A stretch of 64,000 bases of DNA from Amycolatopsis aidingensis (GTDB lineage Bacteria; Actinomycetota; Actinomycetes; Mycobacteriales; Pseudonocardiaceae), in the NCBI RefSeq assembly GCF_018885265.1, contig NZ_CP076538.1:1276001-1340000 (forward strand). The letters run 5' to 3'. The translations under genes were made by a program, and so were the position numbers. Positions 36,894 through 45,900 of this stretch are shown piece after piece (position 1 is the stretch's first letter; each line of letters begins with the position of its first letter). The notes under the pieces are model-generated. The model worked only from the letters and a program-made list of their open reading frames with translations, had not been told where the DNA came from and ran no database searches.

Positions 36894-38572
36894 CTCCCCG
36901 GCCCGTCCCCCGGTACGACATAGGCCACCAGCCGGCGATCGCCGGCTTCGGCCCGGACCACCGTGACCGCTTCCGCCACGGCCGGATGCCTGGTGAGCGC
37001 GGCCTCGATCGCGGCGGGATCGGGGTGCGCCCCGGGCGGCCGCGCCTGTTCCTCGGCGTGCCCGTGGCGCACGAACTCCCCGAGCGCCGCGACGTCCACC
37101 TTGCCGTGATCCGTCACCGGCAGGCGCTCCAGCCGCCGGACCACGGCCGGGACCAGGTATTCGGGCAGCTCGCTCGCCAGGTAGTCCCGGACGCTTTCCT
37201 CGGTACCCGGTTCGCTCGCCCCGCTACTGCCCACATAGCAGGCGACCAGGCGCGGATGCGCTCCTTCGCGGTGCACGAAGGCAACCGACTGGGCAACGGC
37301 GGGGTGCCGGTTGGCGACCGATGAGACCTCGCCGAGCTCGATCCGGTACCCGCCGATCTTGACCTGGTCATCCTGCCGTCCGAGGAAGCCGTATCCCTCC
37401 CGGGGCAGCATTCTGGCCAGGTCACCGCTTCGGAACATCCGCGATCCGGGCGGGCCGGACGGATCCGGCACGAACCGCTCGGCGGTCAGCCGGGGATTTC
37501 GCAGGTACCCGCGGGCAACGCCCGCGCCGCCCACGTACAGCTGCCCCGCCTCGCCCTCGGCCGCCGGTACCAGACTGTCGTTGCGGTACAGGTGAATCCG
37601 GGCTCCGGGGATCGGGTCACCGATCGGCGGCTCGGTGAAGTCGGCGCCGGCCAGGATCCTTCCGGTCGCCGCGATCGTGGTCTCCGTGGGGCCGTACTGC
37701 ACCACGACGGTGCAGCCGTCCGCGGTCAGCTCACGTACCACCCCGCCCGGTACCGCCTCGCCGCCGATGAAGGCAAGCCGCACGCCGGATTCGCGTGGGC
37801 GGTATCCTGCGCCGAGCAGACCGGAGTACCAGGAAGGTACGCCGCTGATGACCGTGATTCCGTTGTCCCGGATGCAGTCGATGTGATCCTGCCACGAACC
37901 GTCCGTCAGGTCGGGTGCGACGACGAGCGTGGCGCCCGCGGTGAGCAGCAGGACCGGCCGGAGCGAGGCATCGAAGCAGAGGTTCGCGGAAAGCAGCACC
38001 CGCATCTCGCCGTCGGGGTGCACGGCAGGCCGCCGCGCCAGATCGTGCAGGTACCTTCCGTAGTTGTCCAGCGCACCGAACTCGACGCCGACCGCGTTGG
38101 GTGTGCCCGTCGATCCGGAGGTATGGAGGACGTAAGCGAGGTTCCGCGCGTCCCAGCCAGGATTCGGTGAGCTACCCCGGTTGCCGCGCAGCCGCCTGAC
38201 CCGAAGCCCTTTCCCGTCCGGCATGCGGGCTTCCGCTTCGCCATCGGCCGCCTCCTCCAGCACGTGGGTGGCCGACTCGGCAAGCGCCAGGTCGAGCCTG
38301 CGTCCCGGCCACTTCGCATCGGTGGGGAGATAGGCCGCGCCGGCCATCCAGATTCCGAGGATGGCGATGATCGAGTTGCTGCCACGTGGCAGGACGGTGG
38401 CCACCACGTCTTCGGGACCGGCCCCGTGGTCGCGCAGGAGGTCGCCGAGTTTCGTCGCGGTCGTGACCAGTTCGCCGTAGTCGATCGACCGGCCGTCGGC
38501 GCGCAGCGCGGGGCGGCCCGGCTCGTGCGTGGCGATATCGCGGATCCGGTCGAGTACGAACATCGTGCCCAT
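36824..38572 (-). CDS. NRPS adenylation domain with extra A8-type tail
   Basis: A-domain protein of about 582 aa, complete from DYGELVTTATKLGDLL through VLHTSGSTGTPNA, QYGPTETTIAATG and FRSGDLARMLPREG to an A10 lysine in TDHGKVDVAAL. Pocket residues by alignment are D, A, R, S, F, G, Q, I, A; I do not recognise the substrate. After A10 a second subdomain fragment begins (AIEAALTRHPAVAEAV..RRLVAYVVPGDG) and then runs out of frame into a non-family tail, where the MT gene continues in the next frame. The ATG at 38572 lies about 9 bp after GGGGGAGGGA; an upstream ATG at 38593 is possible. Confidence 0.83.
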   Translation of the reverse strand: MGTMFVLDRIRDIATHEPGRPALRADGRSIDYGELVTTATKLGDLLRDHGAGPEDVVATVLPRGSNSIIAILGIWMAGAAYLPTDAKWPGRRLDLALAESATHVLEEAADGEAEARMPDGKGLRVRRLRGNRGSSPNPGWDARNLAYVLHTSGSTGTPNAVGVEFGALDNYGRYLHDLARRPAVHPDGEMRVLLSANLCFDASLRPVLLLTAGATLVVAPDLTDGSWQDHIDCIRDNGITVISGVPSWYSGLLGAGYRPRESGVRLAFIGGEAVPGGVVRELTADGCTVVVQYGPTETTIAATGRILAGADFTEPPIGDPIPGARIHLYRNDSLVPAAEGEAGQLYVGGAGVARGYLRNPRLTAERFVPDPSGPPGSRMFRSGDLARMLPREGYGFLGRQDDQVKIGGYRIELGEVSSVANRHPAVAQSVAFVHREGAHPRLVACYVGSSGASEPGTEESVRDYLASELPEYLVPAVVRRLERLPVTDHGKVDVAALGEFVRHGHAEEQARPPGAHPDPAAIEAALTRHPAVAEAVTVVRAEAGDRRLVAYVVPGDGPGSCVPWPVPHRSASGGTATTPITR

Positions 38573-38732
38573 GAGTACCGATCCCTCCCCCATGTCGGGC
38601 CACGTCCTGTCGGCGAGGTCGCGGCCCGAACAACCCTCCTGTGATCGGATCAGCTCTCTCCGGCCGCGTCATTTCGCGATCACATGAACCGATCGCCGAA
38701 GGTTCCACCCGCCGATCCGAAATATCGGATCG

Positions 38733-38978
38733 TCAGTGGTTACCTTCGACGAGCGCTTCCGAAGCATTCCAATGAGAAGTGAATTTCGCTACCGTCGGAT
38801 ACTCCAACAGCGTGAGGACGTCCGTTTCGATTCCCAGTTTCTGGTTGAGCAGACTGACAAGTTCCAGTAGCAGCATCGAATTTCCGCCGAGATCGAAAAA
38901 GTTGGTGTCGACGTCTGCTTCACGGATACCGATCACGTCCGCCCAGATTTGGGAAACCTCCAGCTCTTGCAGTGGCAT
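38733..38978 (-). CDS. Free-standing peptidyl carrier protein
   Basis: Carrier protein of 81 aa with the phosphopantetheine serine in FFDLGGNSMLLLEL and the usual four-helix pattern (ISQ-type start IWADVIGI, end LLEYPTVAKFTSH). The ATG at 38978 is preferred over an upstream TTG; a GGGGG run lies about 12 bp before it. It is first in the long leftward NRPS-PKS operon. It could receive the chain from one of the two proteins that end in a C domain, act as the starter carrier, or hold an amino acid for the dioxygenase or desaturases. Confidence 0.92.
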   Translation of the reverse strand: MPLQELEVSQIWADVIGIREADVDTNFFDLGGNSMLLLELVSLLNQKLGIETDVLTLLEYPTVAKFTSHWNASEALVEGNH

Positions 38979-39341
38979 AGTTGCCAACCCCCACGTGTAT
39001 CTCAGGAGTCCCTGGGCTTACAGTAACGTACGCAGGTGTGCCGCGCAACACAAGACCCACTCGTATAGGCGATGTCGCGTGGCGGCCACGGGGATCGTTC
39101 GTTGCACGCTGCTCCATTCAGACATTTGGCTGCTCGCCGGCATCTTCTGGAGCGGTTCACCCGAGGCGGGGCTGGTTGCCTTGGCGTGGGGGAGAGGTTG
39201 TCACCGTGGGACTTCTACCGAGGCCTCCGGCCCGGCGCGTTCCCCGCGCACCTTCCGTCCGGGTCAGGACTTCTGAATAGCCCTCCTTGACCAGGCCGTG
39301 GTCGTGGAGGATCGTTTGTAGGTACTGGGAGGGATGAGACT
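38979..39341. other. Divergent promoter region
   Basis: 363 bp between the carrier protein operon (-) and the second desaturase operon (+). No gene, operator or clear promoter hexamers were recognised. Confidence 0.5.
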
Positions 39342-40367
39342 GTGTCTACAACTGATCGTGCCGATCGGCATCGGTTCTCACCGGACATCCTCGCGGCGGT
39401 CCGCGCTGTGTCTCGTCTTGACAACTGGCACGGACCGCTTGAAGTGATTGAACACTGGTTCTGGATCGCGGCATGGTGCGCGGCGTCGCTGCTGGCCTTC
39501 GAGTATTTCTCGCTGTGGGCGGCGATCCCGGTATACGTTGTCGCGGTCTTCTTTATCGGCGGGCGCCAGCGGGCCCTCGCCGGGGTGTTGCATATGGCCA
39601 CCCACCGCGCTTTCATGGCACACCACCGCGCCGGCAGTGTAATCGGCGCGCTGTTCGGCGGATACCCGGTACTCCAGAGCTACACCGGCTACCGGGCGTC
39701 GCACCTCGGTGAGCATCATGGTCGGCTGGGTGATCCGGAGCGCGATCCCGATTACCGGCAGTACAAGGACAATGGGCTGTGCGGCGACAACCTCAGCCGG
39801 GCCGCGTTGCGCCGGTACCTGTGGAAGGTAGTGAGCCCACGCGCCACTGCCTCCTACATCCTTTACCTGCTGCGGCACCGGATCGTGGCCGAGGGGGAGC
39901 GAACCTCGGAGCGATGGCTGCGGGTCGCCTTGCTCGCCGTGGTGCTGGGTTGGGCGGTGCTCGGCGGCTGGTGGATGTGGCTGCTGCTGCTCTGGTTCGT
40001 ACCCCTGGTGACCACGCAGGTATGGATCGGCGCCGTGGCCGAGCTCATGGAACACTTTCCGCTGATCGAGAACGCGCCGCGCGTCGACATATACATGTCC
40101 TGGAACAGGGTGTACGGCCTTGCGGCCCGCTTCCTGCTCGGAGAGAAGGACGGCGAGGGCTTCCATCTGGTACACCACCTGTTCCCGCGAACCCCGATGT
40201 GGCGACTGCGTCAGGTCGACGCGATCCTGCGACGTGACCCGGAGTACGCTGCGCTGCCCCGGCTGAGCGGCGTGCTCGGTGGGATGGGCCAGATCTACCG
40301 GTCCCTGCCTTCCTCCGGTCGCCGGTCGGCGGGAGCGGGCCCGACGGTTCCGGTGCCTGAATCGTGA
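39342..40367 (+). CDS. Membrane fatty acid desaturase-family di-iron oxygenase (2)
   Basis: Second membrane di-iron enzyme of the cluster, 341 aa. Histidine boxes: LHMATHRAFMAHH, SHLGEHH and FHLVHH. Hydrophobic segments lie around residues 40-70 and 195-235. It is not a close copy of the 13917 gene (different spacing, longer C-terminal tail), so the two probably act at different positions. The GTG at 39342 has GGGAGG upstream. It is followed 36 bp later by the C-PCP-TE gene, suggesting action on a carrier-bound or released intermediate. Confidence 0.85.
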   Translation: MSTTDRADRHRFSPDILAAVRAVSRLDNWHGPLEVIEHWFWIAAWCAASLLAFEYFSLWAAIPVYVVAVFFIGGRQRALAGVLHMATHRAFMAHHRAGSVIGALFGGYPVLQSYTGYRASHLGEHHGRLGDPERDPDYRQYKDNGLCGDNLSRAALRRYLWKVVSPRATASYILYLLRHRIVAEGERTSERWLRVALLAVVLGWAVLGGWWMWLLLLWFVPLVTTQVWIGAVAELMEHFPLIENAPRVDIYMSWNRVYGLAARFLLGEKDGEGFHLVHHLFPRTPMWRLRQVDAILRRDPEYAALPRLSGVLGGMGQIYRSLPSSGRRSAGAGPTVPVPES

Positions 40368-40403
40368 GCAGCCGGTTTCTGCTGGCGGGTGCGGGGGAAC
40401 GCG

Positions 40404-42809
40404 ATGACTCCCAGTGCTGACCTTGACGATGCCGGAAAGCAGCGCTCCGCGGTGCGGGGAGCGCCGCGGGGGCTGGCACCGACGTCGGTCGGGCAGGAAG
40501 GGCTGTGGTTCGTCGATCGGCTGGACGGCGAGTCGACGCAGTACTCGATGGTGTTCGCGTTCCGCTTCCGCGGCGACCTGGTTGTGTCCGCGCTGGAGCA
40601 TGCGCTGAATCAGGTGGTTGCCCGGCACGGAGCGCTGCGCACGACCTTCGAGGAGTCGGAAGGAAGGCCACTGCAGAAGATTGCCGATGAACTGCTCGTG
40701 CGACTGGCCGTCGAGGATGTGCCCGCGGAGGACAGCGCACTGCGACAGCGGTTGGTCCGCGAGGAGGAGCACGGTTTCGACCTCGAGGCGGGACCGTTGT
40801 TCAGGGCAGGTCTGCTGCGGTTGGCCGAGCGTCATCATGTGCTGGTACTGGCGGCCCATCACGCCGTCTTCGATGGCCATTCACTCGATGTCCTGATGGG
40901 TGAGGTGCGCGAGTTCTACGCGGCAGCGGTCGGCAACCGCGTGCCGGAGGTGGAGCCGTCGGTTGCGCAGTATGCGGACTTCGCGGTGTCGGAGCGGGAA
41001 TGGTTGGAAACCGAGGATTCCCGCGAGCAGCTGGAGTTCTGGCGCCACACCCTGGCGGGAGCCGAACCGCTGGACCTGCCGACCGACCGGCCGCGTTCGG
41101 CGGTCTCGTCGGTCGCAGGCGACACGGTCCGGTTCGACGTGACCGGGGAGGCCATCGCCGGCCTGGACGACCTGCTGGCCGATGAGCGGGTCACGCCGTT
41201 CATGTTCCTGCTCGCGGTGCACCACCTGGTGCTGGCGCGCGCGACCGGGCAACGGGACACCGTGGTGGGCAGTCCGATGGCGAACCGGCGCGAGCTGATG
41301 CTGCGAAAGGCCGTCGGCTACTTCGTGAACATGGTGCCGCTGCGGGTCGACTCGACCGGCGATCGCACGTTCCGGGACCTGTTGCGGCGGGTACGGGGTG
41401 TGTCGCTGGATGCGTACGAGAACCAGGACTACCCGTTCGCGCAGCTGGTGGCGCGGCTGGGGTCGGGACGGCACGGTCGCCGGTCGAGCTTGTTCGAGAC
41501 CGTGCTCGCATTCGAGTACGACTCACCGGATCGGGATGAGTGGCCGGGTCTCCAGGTCGAGCCGGTGGACACCGAGGTGGACACCGCCAAGTTCGATGCG
41601 ACGTTCTCGGTCTTCTGGACGGGTCGAGGCTTCGAAGGGGAGATCACCTTCCGGACCGCGTTGTTCGACCGCTCGACAATCGAGTCGCTCGCCGGGGACT
41701 TCGGGATGATTATGGCCCGGGTCGTCGCGGACCCTGATATGGAGCTGGCCGAGTTGCCGCCGGGCTTGGCGAGGCGCTCAGGCCGGACCGGCGACCAGGT
41801 CGAAATCCGGGGAACGGCCGACCACCAGCCGGGCTCGGGGCGGTCGCCGCGCAATGCTCGGGAGGAGGTCCTGTGCGGGCTCTTCGCCGAGGTGCTGGGG
41901 GTCAACGGCGTCGGGATCGACGACGGCTTCTTTGATCTGGGCGGGCATTCGCTGTTGGCGGGACGCCTGGCTTCGCGGGTGCGGTCGGTGCTGGGCGTGG
42001 AACTGGCCATTCAGTGGTTGTTCGAGTCGCCGACCGTGGCCGGGCTGGCAGGCAGGCTGGATGACGGAGCCTCCGATTCACTTGCCGCCCTACTACCGTT
42101 GCGTGCGGAAGGAAATCTCACCCCGGTTTTCTTCCTGCCGCCGATCGGTGGGCTGAGCTGGTGCTATGCGAGATTCCTTCCATACATTCCGAAAGGGCAC
42201 CCGGTGTACGGCCTGCAGGCCACCAGGTTCGCCGGGGACGCCGACCGGCCGAAGTCGTTCGGCGAGCTCGCCGGAACGTATCTCGAACTGATCAGGGAAG
42301 TATGTCCGGACGGCCGGTGCTCCCTGCTGGGGTGGTCCTTCGGTGGCGTTGTCGCACAGGAGATCGCCGTGCTGTTGGAGAAATCCGGGGGCGATGTGCG
42401 CAACCTGGTGCTGTTGGACGCCGTCCCAGCGGTTCGAAAGACCTCGGTGAACAGCGGGGACCTTTCCGATGAACTGATCGAGGCTATCAAGGAGTCCATC
42501 CGTGGATCCGGTGGTGGTGCGTCCGACGAACTCACGGATTCGTTGTTCGGTGAACTGTCGGAGATCGCGGAACACTGCCTTCGCATCGGGCAGGGCCATC
42601 ATTCCCGGGTGTTCGGCGGAAGCGCGGTGAGCTTCGAGACCGAGGACTCCCGCCCGGAACGCGACAAGGTCGGGGTCGGCTGGGCCGATCTCGTGGCCCG
42701 CGGAGTCGAAACCCACCGGCTGCTTTGCACGCATGAGGAAGTCATGGATGCCGCGGTGGTTCGGCGGACGGGTCCCATCGTCGCCGAGGCCATGAAGAAA
42801 ACTCGATGA
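40404..42809 (+). CDS. NRPS termination module C-PCP-TE
   Basis: Final assembly-line protein, 801 aa. C domain (about 25-450) with HHAVFDG at 152-158; PCP with Ser516 in [10 protein letters not shown]; type I thioesterase (about 560-800) with the nucleophile Ser645 in GWSFGGVV, an aspartate in LLDAVPA and a histidine in CTHEEVMD. The TE releases the peptide by hydrolysis or cyclisation. The ATG at 40404 follows GGGGGAA; a GTG five codons earlier is possible. It lacks an A domain, and the gene directly downstream, overlapping by ATGA, encodes one in trans. Confidence 0.92.
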   Translation: MTPSADLDDAGKQRSAVRGAPRGLAPTSVGQEGLWFVDRLDGESTQYSMVFAFRFRGDLVVSALEHALNQVVARHGALRTTFEESEGRPLQKIADELLVRLAVEDVPAEDSALRQRLVREEEHGFDLEAGPLFRAGLLRLAERHHVLVLAAHHAVFDGHSLDVLMGEVREFYAAAVGNRVPEVEPSVAQYADFAVSEREWLETEDSREQLEFWRHTLAGAEPLDLPTDRPRSAVSSVAGDTVRFDVTGEAIAGLDDLLADERVTPFMFLLAVHHLVLARATGQRDTVVGSPMANRRELMLRKAVGYFVNMVPLRVDSTGDRTFRDLLRRVRGVSLDAYENQDYPFAQLVARLGSGRHGRRSSLFETVLAFEYDSPDRDEWPGLQVEPVDTEVDTAKFDATFSVFWTGRGFEGEITFRTALFDRSTIESLAGDFGMIMARVVADPDMELAELPPGLARRSGRTGDQVEIRGTADHQPGSGRSPRNAREEVLCGLFAEVLGVNGVGIDDGFFDLGGHSLLAGRLASRVRSVLGVELAIQWLFESPTVAGLAGRLDDGASDSLAALLPLRAEGNLTPVFFLPPIGGLSWCYARFLPYIPKGHPVYGLQATRFAGDADRPKSFGELAGTYLELIREVCPDGRCSLLGWSFGGVVAQEIAVLLEKSGGDVRNLVLLDAVPAVRKTSVNSGDLSDELIEAIKESIRGSGGGASDELTDSLFGELSEIAEHCLRIGQGHHSRVFGGSAVSFETEDSRPERDKVGVGWADLVARGVETHRLLCTHEEVMDAAVVRRTGPIVAEAMKKTR

Positions 42810-44347
42810 CGACCAAGTCGCGTCCGGTAAGAGGGAGCGTGCATTCCGTGCCAGCGAAGACCCTGCACTCCTGGTTCACCGACAGCGTCCGCCGAACCCC
42901 GGACCACACCGCCCTGGTCGTCCCAGGGCGGCGGCTGAGCTACGCCGAACTGGAGGCCGTCTCCCTTGAGCTGGCCGCCCGCGTGACCGCGGCGATCGGG
43001 CCCCGGCCGGGCCGGGTCGGCCTGCTCGCCGCGGGCAGCGTGGCCGCCTATGCGGGCTACCTCGGCGTGCTGCGCAGCGGTGGCACGGTGGTGCCGCTGA
43101 GCATGGACTACCCGGCCGCACGGAACCGGCAGATCCTCGAACTCGCCGGAGTGGATGCCGTACTGGCGGACGAAGGCCGGGACACCGCGCTCGCGGACGG
43201 CACCGGAACGCCGGTGATCACGGTTGGCGAGGAGGACGTGCAGCGGGCCCTGCGGGCGACTCCCACCGCCCGGCCCGCGGACGCCGCCGACCCGGACGGG
43301 ATCGCGTACATTCTCTTCACCTCGGGCTCCACCGGCGTTCCCAAGGGGGTGCCGATCCGGCACCGGAACCTGGACGCCTTCGTGCGCCATCACCTCGCCC
43401 GGTACCGGGTCGGGCCCGGCAGCAGGATGTCCCAGACCTTCGGCCTGACGTTCGACCCTTCCGTCTTCGACATGTTCGTAGCCTGGGGTGGCGGGGCGAC
43501 GCTCGTGGTGCCCTCGCGCAGCGAACTGCTCGACCCCGTCGGCTTCGTGAACGACCAGTTCCTGACCCACTGGTACTCCGTGCCCTCGATCGTCTCCTGG
43601 GTGCGCAACGCGGGCTCGCTGGATCCCGGCAGCCTGCCCACGTTGCGTTGCAGCCTGTTCGCAGGCGAGCAGCTGACGCTGGAGCAGGCGCAGGCCTGGT
43701 CGGCCGCGGCGAAGGGCAGCACGGTGGAGAACCTGTACGGGCCAACGGAGCTGTCCATCACGGTGACGGCCTACCGGCTCCCGGCCGAGCATTCCGCGTG
43801 GCCGCGGACCTCCAACGGCACGGTCCCGATCGGCCGCGTCTACCCGCACCTCGACCATCGGATCGATCCACTGACCGGGGAGTTGCAGGTGCGCGGGCCA
43901 CAGCGGTTCGGCGGCTATCTCGACCCGGCGGACAACGAGGGACGGTTCTGCGAACCGGGACCGCATTCCGGCCCGGCTCCCAGCAGGCAGGCCTGGTACC
44001 GGACCGGCGACCGGGTGGCGGTCGAGGACGGTGCCCTCGTGCATCTCGGCAGGCTCGATCAGCAGGTCAAGATCATGGGCAGGCGGCTCGAACTGGGCGA
44101 CGTGGAATCCGCCGTCCGCCAATGGGGCGGCCTCGACGAGGTGGTGGTCGTCGCCGCTCCTGGCCCGGGCGGCGAGCTCCGGCTGACCGCGGTCTACAGC
44201 GGCGTCCGGGCCGAGCCCGGCGAACTCCGGAACAGGCTGCGCCCCCACCTGCCGACACATATGGTCCCGACGCGCTTCGTGCATCTTGACGCCCTGCCGC
44301 TGAACGCGAACGGCAAGGTGGACCGTCAGGCATGCGGCCTGCTCTGA
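42806..44347 (+). CDS. Free-standing NRPS adenylation domain
   Basis: Single A domain of 513 aa: [55 protein letters not shown] and A10 [10 protein letters not shown]. The FDPSVFD motif differs from the FDxSxWE form of typical modular A domains and is seen in small free-standing amino-acid ligases of hybrid pathways. The ATG overlaps the stop of the C-PCP-TE gene (ATGA), so it most likely loads that PCP. I do not predict its substrate. Confidence 0.87.
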   Translation: MTTKSRPVRGSVHSVPAKTLHSWFTDSVRRTPDHTALVVPGRRLSYAELEAVSLELAARVTAAIGPRPGRVGLLAAGSVAAYAGYLGVLRSGGTVVPLSMDYPAARNRQILELAGVDAVLADEGRDTALADGTGTPVITVGEEDVQRALRATPTARPADAADPDGIAYILFTSGSTGVPKGVPIRHRNLDAFVRHHLARYRVGPGSRMSQTFGLTFDPSVFDMFVAWGGGATLVVPSRSELLDPVGFVNDQFLTHWYSVPSIVSWVRNAGSLDPGSLPTLRCSLFAGEQLTLEQAQAWSAAAKGSTVENLYGPTELSITVTAYRLPAEHSAWPRTSNGTVPIGRVYPHLDHRIDPLTGELQVRGPQRFGGYLDPADNEGRFCEPGPHSGPAPSRQAWYRTGDRVAVEDGALVHLGRLDQQVKIMGRRLELGDVESAVRQWGGLDEVVVVAAPGPGGELRLTAVYSGVRAEPGELRNRLRPHLPTHMVPTRFVHLDALPLNANGKVDRQACGLL

Positions 44348-44372
44348 GAGCCTGTTCCTGCTCGAACACGGC

Positions 44373-44777
44373 CTACTTCGCCGGGGCGGAGGTGGTCAGC
44401 GTGTCGAGCGCGGCCTGGATCAGCCGGCCCGCCTCGTCGGCGACCGGCGCCAGTTCGTCCCTGCCGGGCACCTCGACCATCACCCCGGGATCGAGTGCCT
44501 GCACCACCGTATGCCCGTCCCCGGCGCGGACCACCACGTTGCACGGCAGGAGCAACCCGATCTCCCGCTCGACGCCGAGTGCCCGGTGCGCGAGCCCAGG
44601 GTTGCACATACCGAGGATCAGGTAGGGCTCCATCCGTTCGCCGAGCTTGTTCTGCAGCGTTGCCGTGACATCGATCTCGGTCAAGGTGCCGAAGCCCTGC
44701 TCGGCGAAGGCGTCCTTGACCCGTCCCACGGCGTCCTCGTACGGCAGGTCGAGTGTGATGGTGCGGGCGTAGTCCAT
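44373..44777 (-). CDS. DUF302 domain protein
   Basis: Soluble protein of 134 aa with the DUF302 pattern: a ferredoxin-like fold of YARTITLDLPYEDAVGRVKDAF, FGTLTEIDV, YLILGMCNPGLAHRAL and IGLLLPCNVVVRAG, with cysteines at MCNP and LPCN. Function is not established; it usually sits beside redox or metal regulators. The ATG at 44777 follows GGAGGGACG. It is divergent from an ArsR-type gene with a palindromic operator between them, and marks the right border of the NRPS-PKS cluster. Confidence 0.87.
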   Translation of the reverse strand: MDYARTITLDLPYEDAVGRVKDAFAEQGFGTLTEIDVTATLQNKLGERMEPYLILGMCNPGLAHRALGVEREIGLLLPCNVVVRAGDGHTVVQALDPGVMVEVPGRDELAPVADEAGRLIQAALDTLTTSAPAK

Positions 44778-44847
44778 GATTCGTCCCTCCTGCCCGGGTC
44801 GTCATCCCGGGTGCGTGTCCGGTCTGGTGTCACCATAATACTCGTAT

Positions 44848-44863
44848 ACAACTGTTCAGTTGT
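44848..44863. promoter_or_regulatory. ArsR-type operator, ACAACTG-N2-CAGTTGT
   Basis: Perfect 7-bp inverted repeat in the DUF302/ArsR divergent region, embedded in AT-rich sequence (ATACTCGTAT just upstream), 9 bp before the ATG of the regulator. This suits repression of both divergent genes. Confidence 0.65.
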
Positions 44864-44871
44864 TAAGTATC

Positions 44872-45216
44872 ATGCGCCTCATGGCTGATGCCCTTGATCC
44901 ATTGCCGGATCCGCTGGTGGAGCTGATCGCCCACCGGTTCCGGGTGCTGGGCGAGCCGATGCGCATCAGGTTGCTCGAACGGCTTCGGGGCGGGCCGGCA
45001 GGTGTCGGCGAGCTGACCGCCGCCCTCGGCACCTCGCAGCAGAACGTCTCCAAGCACCTCGGCGTGCTGTACCAGGCCGGGATTCTCACCAGGGAGAAGC
45101 ACGGCACGATCGTGCGCTACTCGCTGGCCGATGAGACGGTCTTCCAGTTGTGCGATGTGGTGTGCGGCCGGATCCGGGAGCAGCACAGCGACCTCACCGC
45201 ACTCCTGCGCGGCTGA
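44872..45216 (+). CDS. ArsR/SmtB-family transcriptional regulator
   Basis: Winged-helix repressor of about 114 aa (ELIAHRFRVLGEPMRIRLLE; recognition helix SQQNVSKHLGVLYQAG; wing REKHGTIVRYSLAD). The alpha-3 ELCVCD metal motif is absent, but two cysteines near the C-terminus (QLCDVVCG) could form a thiol or metal sensor. ATG at 44872 or 44881 are both possible; neither has a strong ribosome-binding site and the transcript may be nearly leaderless. Predicted to control itself and the divergent DUF302 gene through the palindrome between them. Confidence 0.87.
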   Translation: MRLMADALDPLPDPLVELIAHRFRVLGEPMRIRLLERLRGGPAGVGELTAALGTSQQNVSKHLGVLYQAGILTREKHGTIVRYSLADETVFQLCDVVCGRIREQHSDLTALLRG

Positions 45217-45233
45217 GGAGCGGCGCAGGCGGG

Positions 45234-45899
45234 TCAGCGGCGGGCCGTGATGTCGTCGAAGTCGTACTGCAGGTCGTTGCGGACATCCACGACACCGGGT
45301 ATGGAGGCGGTCAGGCTGGTGGCCATGTCCACCTCGCTTCGGCGTTCCAGCTGCCCGGTCAGATGCACCATCCCGTCCCGCACCCGGACGGCGAACGTAG
45401 CCGGGTCCGCCCACAGCGACCGGCGGAAGACCTCCTGCTCGACGGTTTCCCCGAGTTCCTCGTCGGGTCGGCGGAATACGCTCAGCACATCCCGCCGCGC
45501 GAGCACGCCGGCCACCCTGCCGGAATCGTCGACGACGAACAGCCTGCGCAGCTTCTGTTCCACGAGTCTTCTGGCGGCGGCGCCCAGTCGCTCGTCAAGG
45601 CCGATCGTGGCCACCCGCGGGGTCATGATCTCACCCGCCGTTTTGCCGCGGGCCCGGTTCCACCTGTGCCGGCGACGCCACTGGGTGAGCGGCGACGGCT
45701 CGGCCTGGCCGCGCTGCTCCTCCTTGATCAGCAGGTCGGCTTCCGAGACCACCCCGACCGGACGCAGTTGACCGTCCACCACCGCGACCGCGCTGATCCG
45801 GTGCTCCGCCAGTATCGTCGCGATCTCCTTGAACGGCGTGGTCGGCTCGACCGTGACGGCGGGGCTCGTCATCACCTCGGCGACCGTGGGTCCGCGCAT
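45234..45899 (-). CDS. Tandem CBS-domain protein with BON domain (1)
   Basis: Cytoplasmic protein of 221 aa: two CBS domains (AEVMTSPAVTVEPTTPFKEI..., AGEIMTPRVATIGLDERLGA...) that normally bind adenine nucleotides, then a BON domain (VRVRDGMVHLTGQLERRSEVDMA). The ATG at 45899 has GGAGGTGTGAG directly upstream and is one base past the stop of the preceding CBS-BON gene. Resembles CBS-BON proteins of actinobacterial dormancy/hypoxia islands; no enzyme activity is implied. Confidence 0.88.
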   Translation of the reverse strand: MRGPTVAEVMTSPAVTVEPTTPFKEIATILAEHRISAVAVVDGQLRPVGVVSEADLLIKEEQRGQAEPSPLTQWRRRHRWNRARGKTAGEIMTPRVATIGLDERLGAAARRLVEQKLRRLFVVDDSGRVAGVLARRDVLSVFRRPDEELGETVEQEVFRRSLWADPATFAVRVRDGMVHLTGQLERRSEVDMATSLTASIPGVVDVRNDLQYDFDDITARR

Positions 45900-45900
45900 C

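Noticed and set aside
16002..44360. Short recurring string GA(A/G)CCTGTT just after several stop codons (near 16008, 21062 and 44346)
   Set aside because: About ten bases with no inverted partner, no target duplications and no transposase; too short to call an insertion-sequence end.
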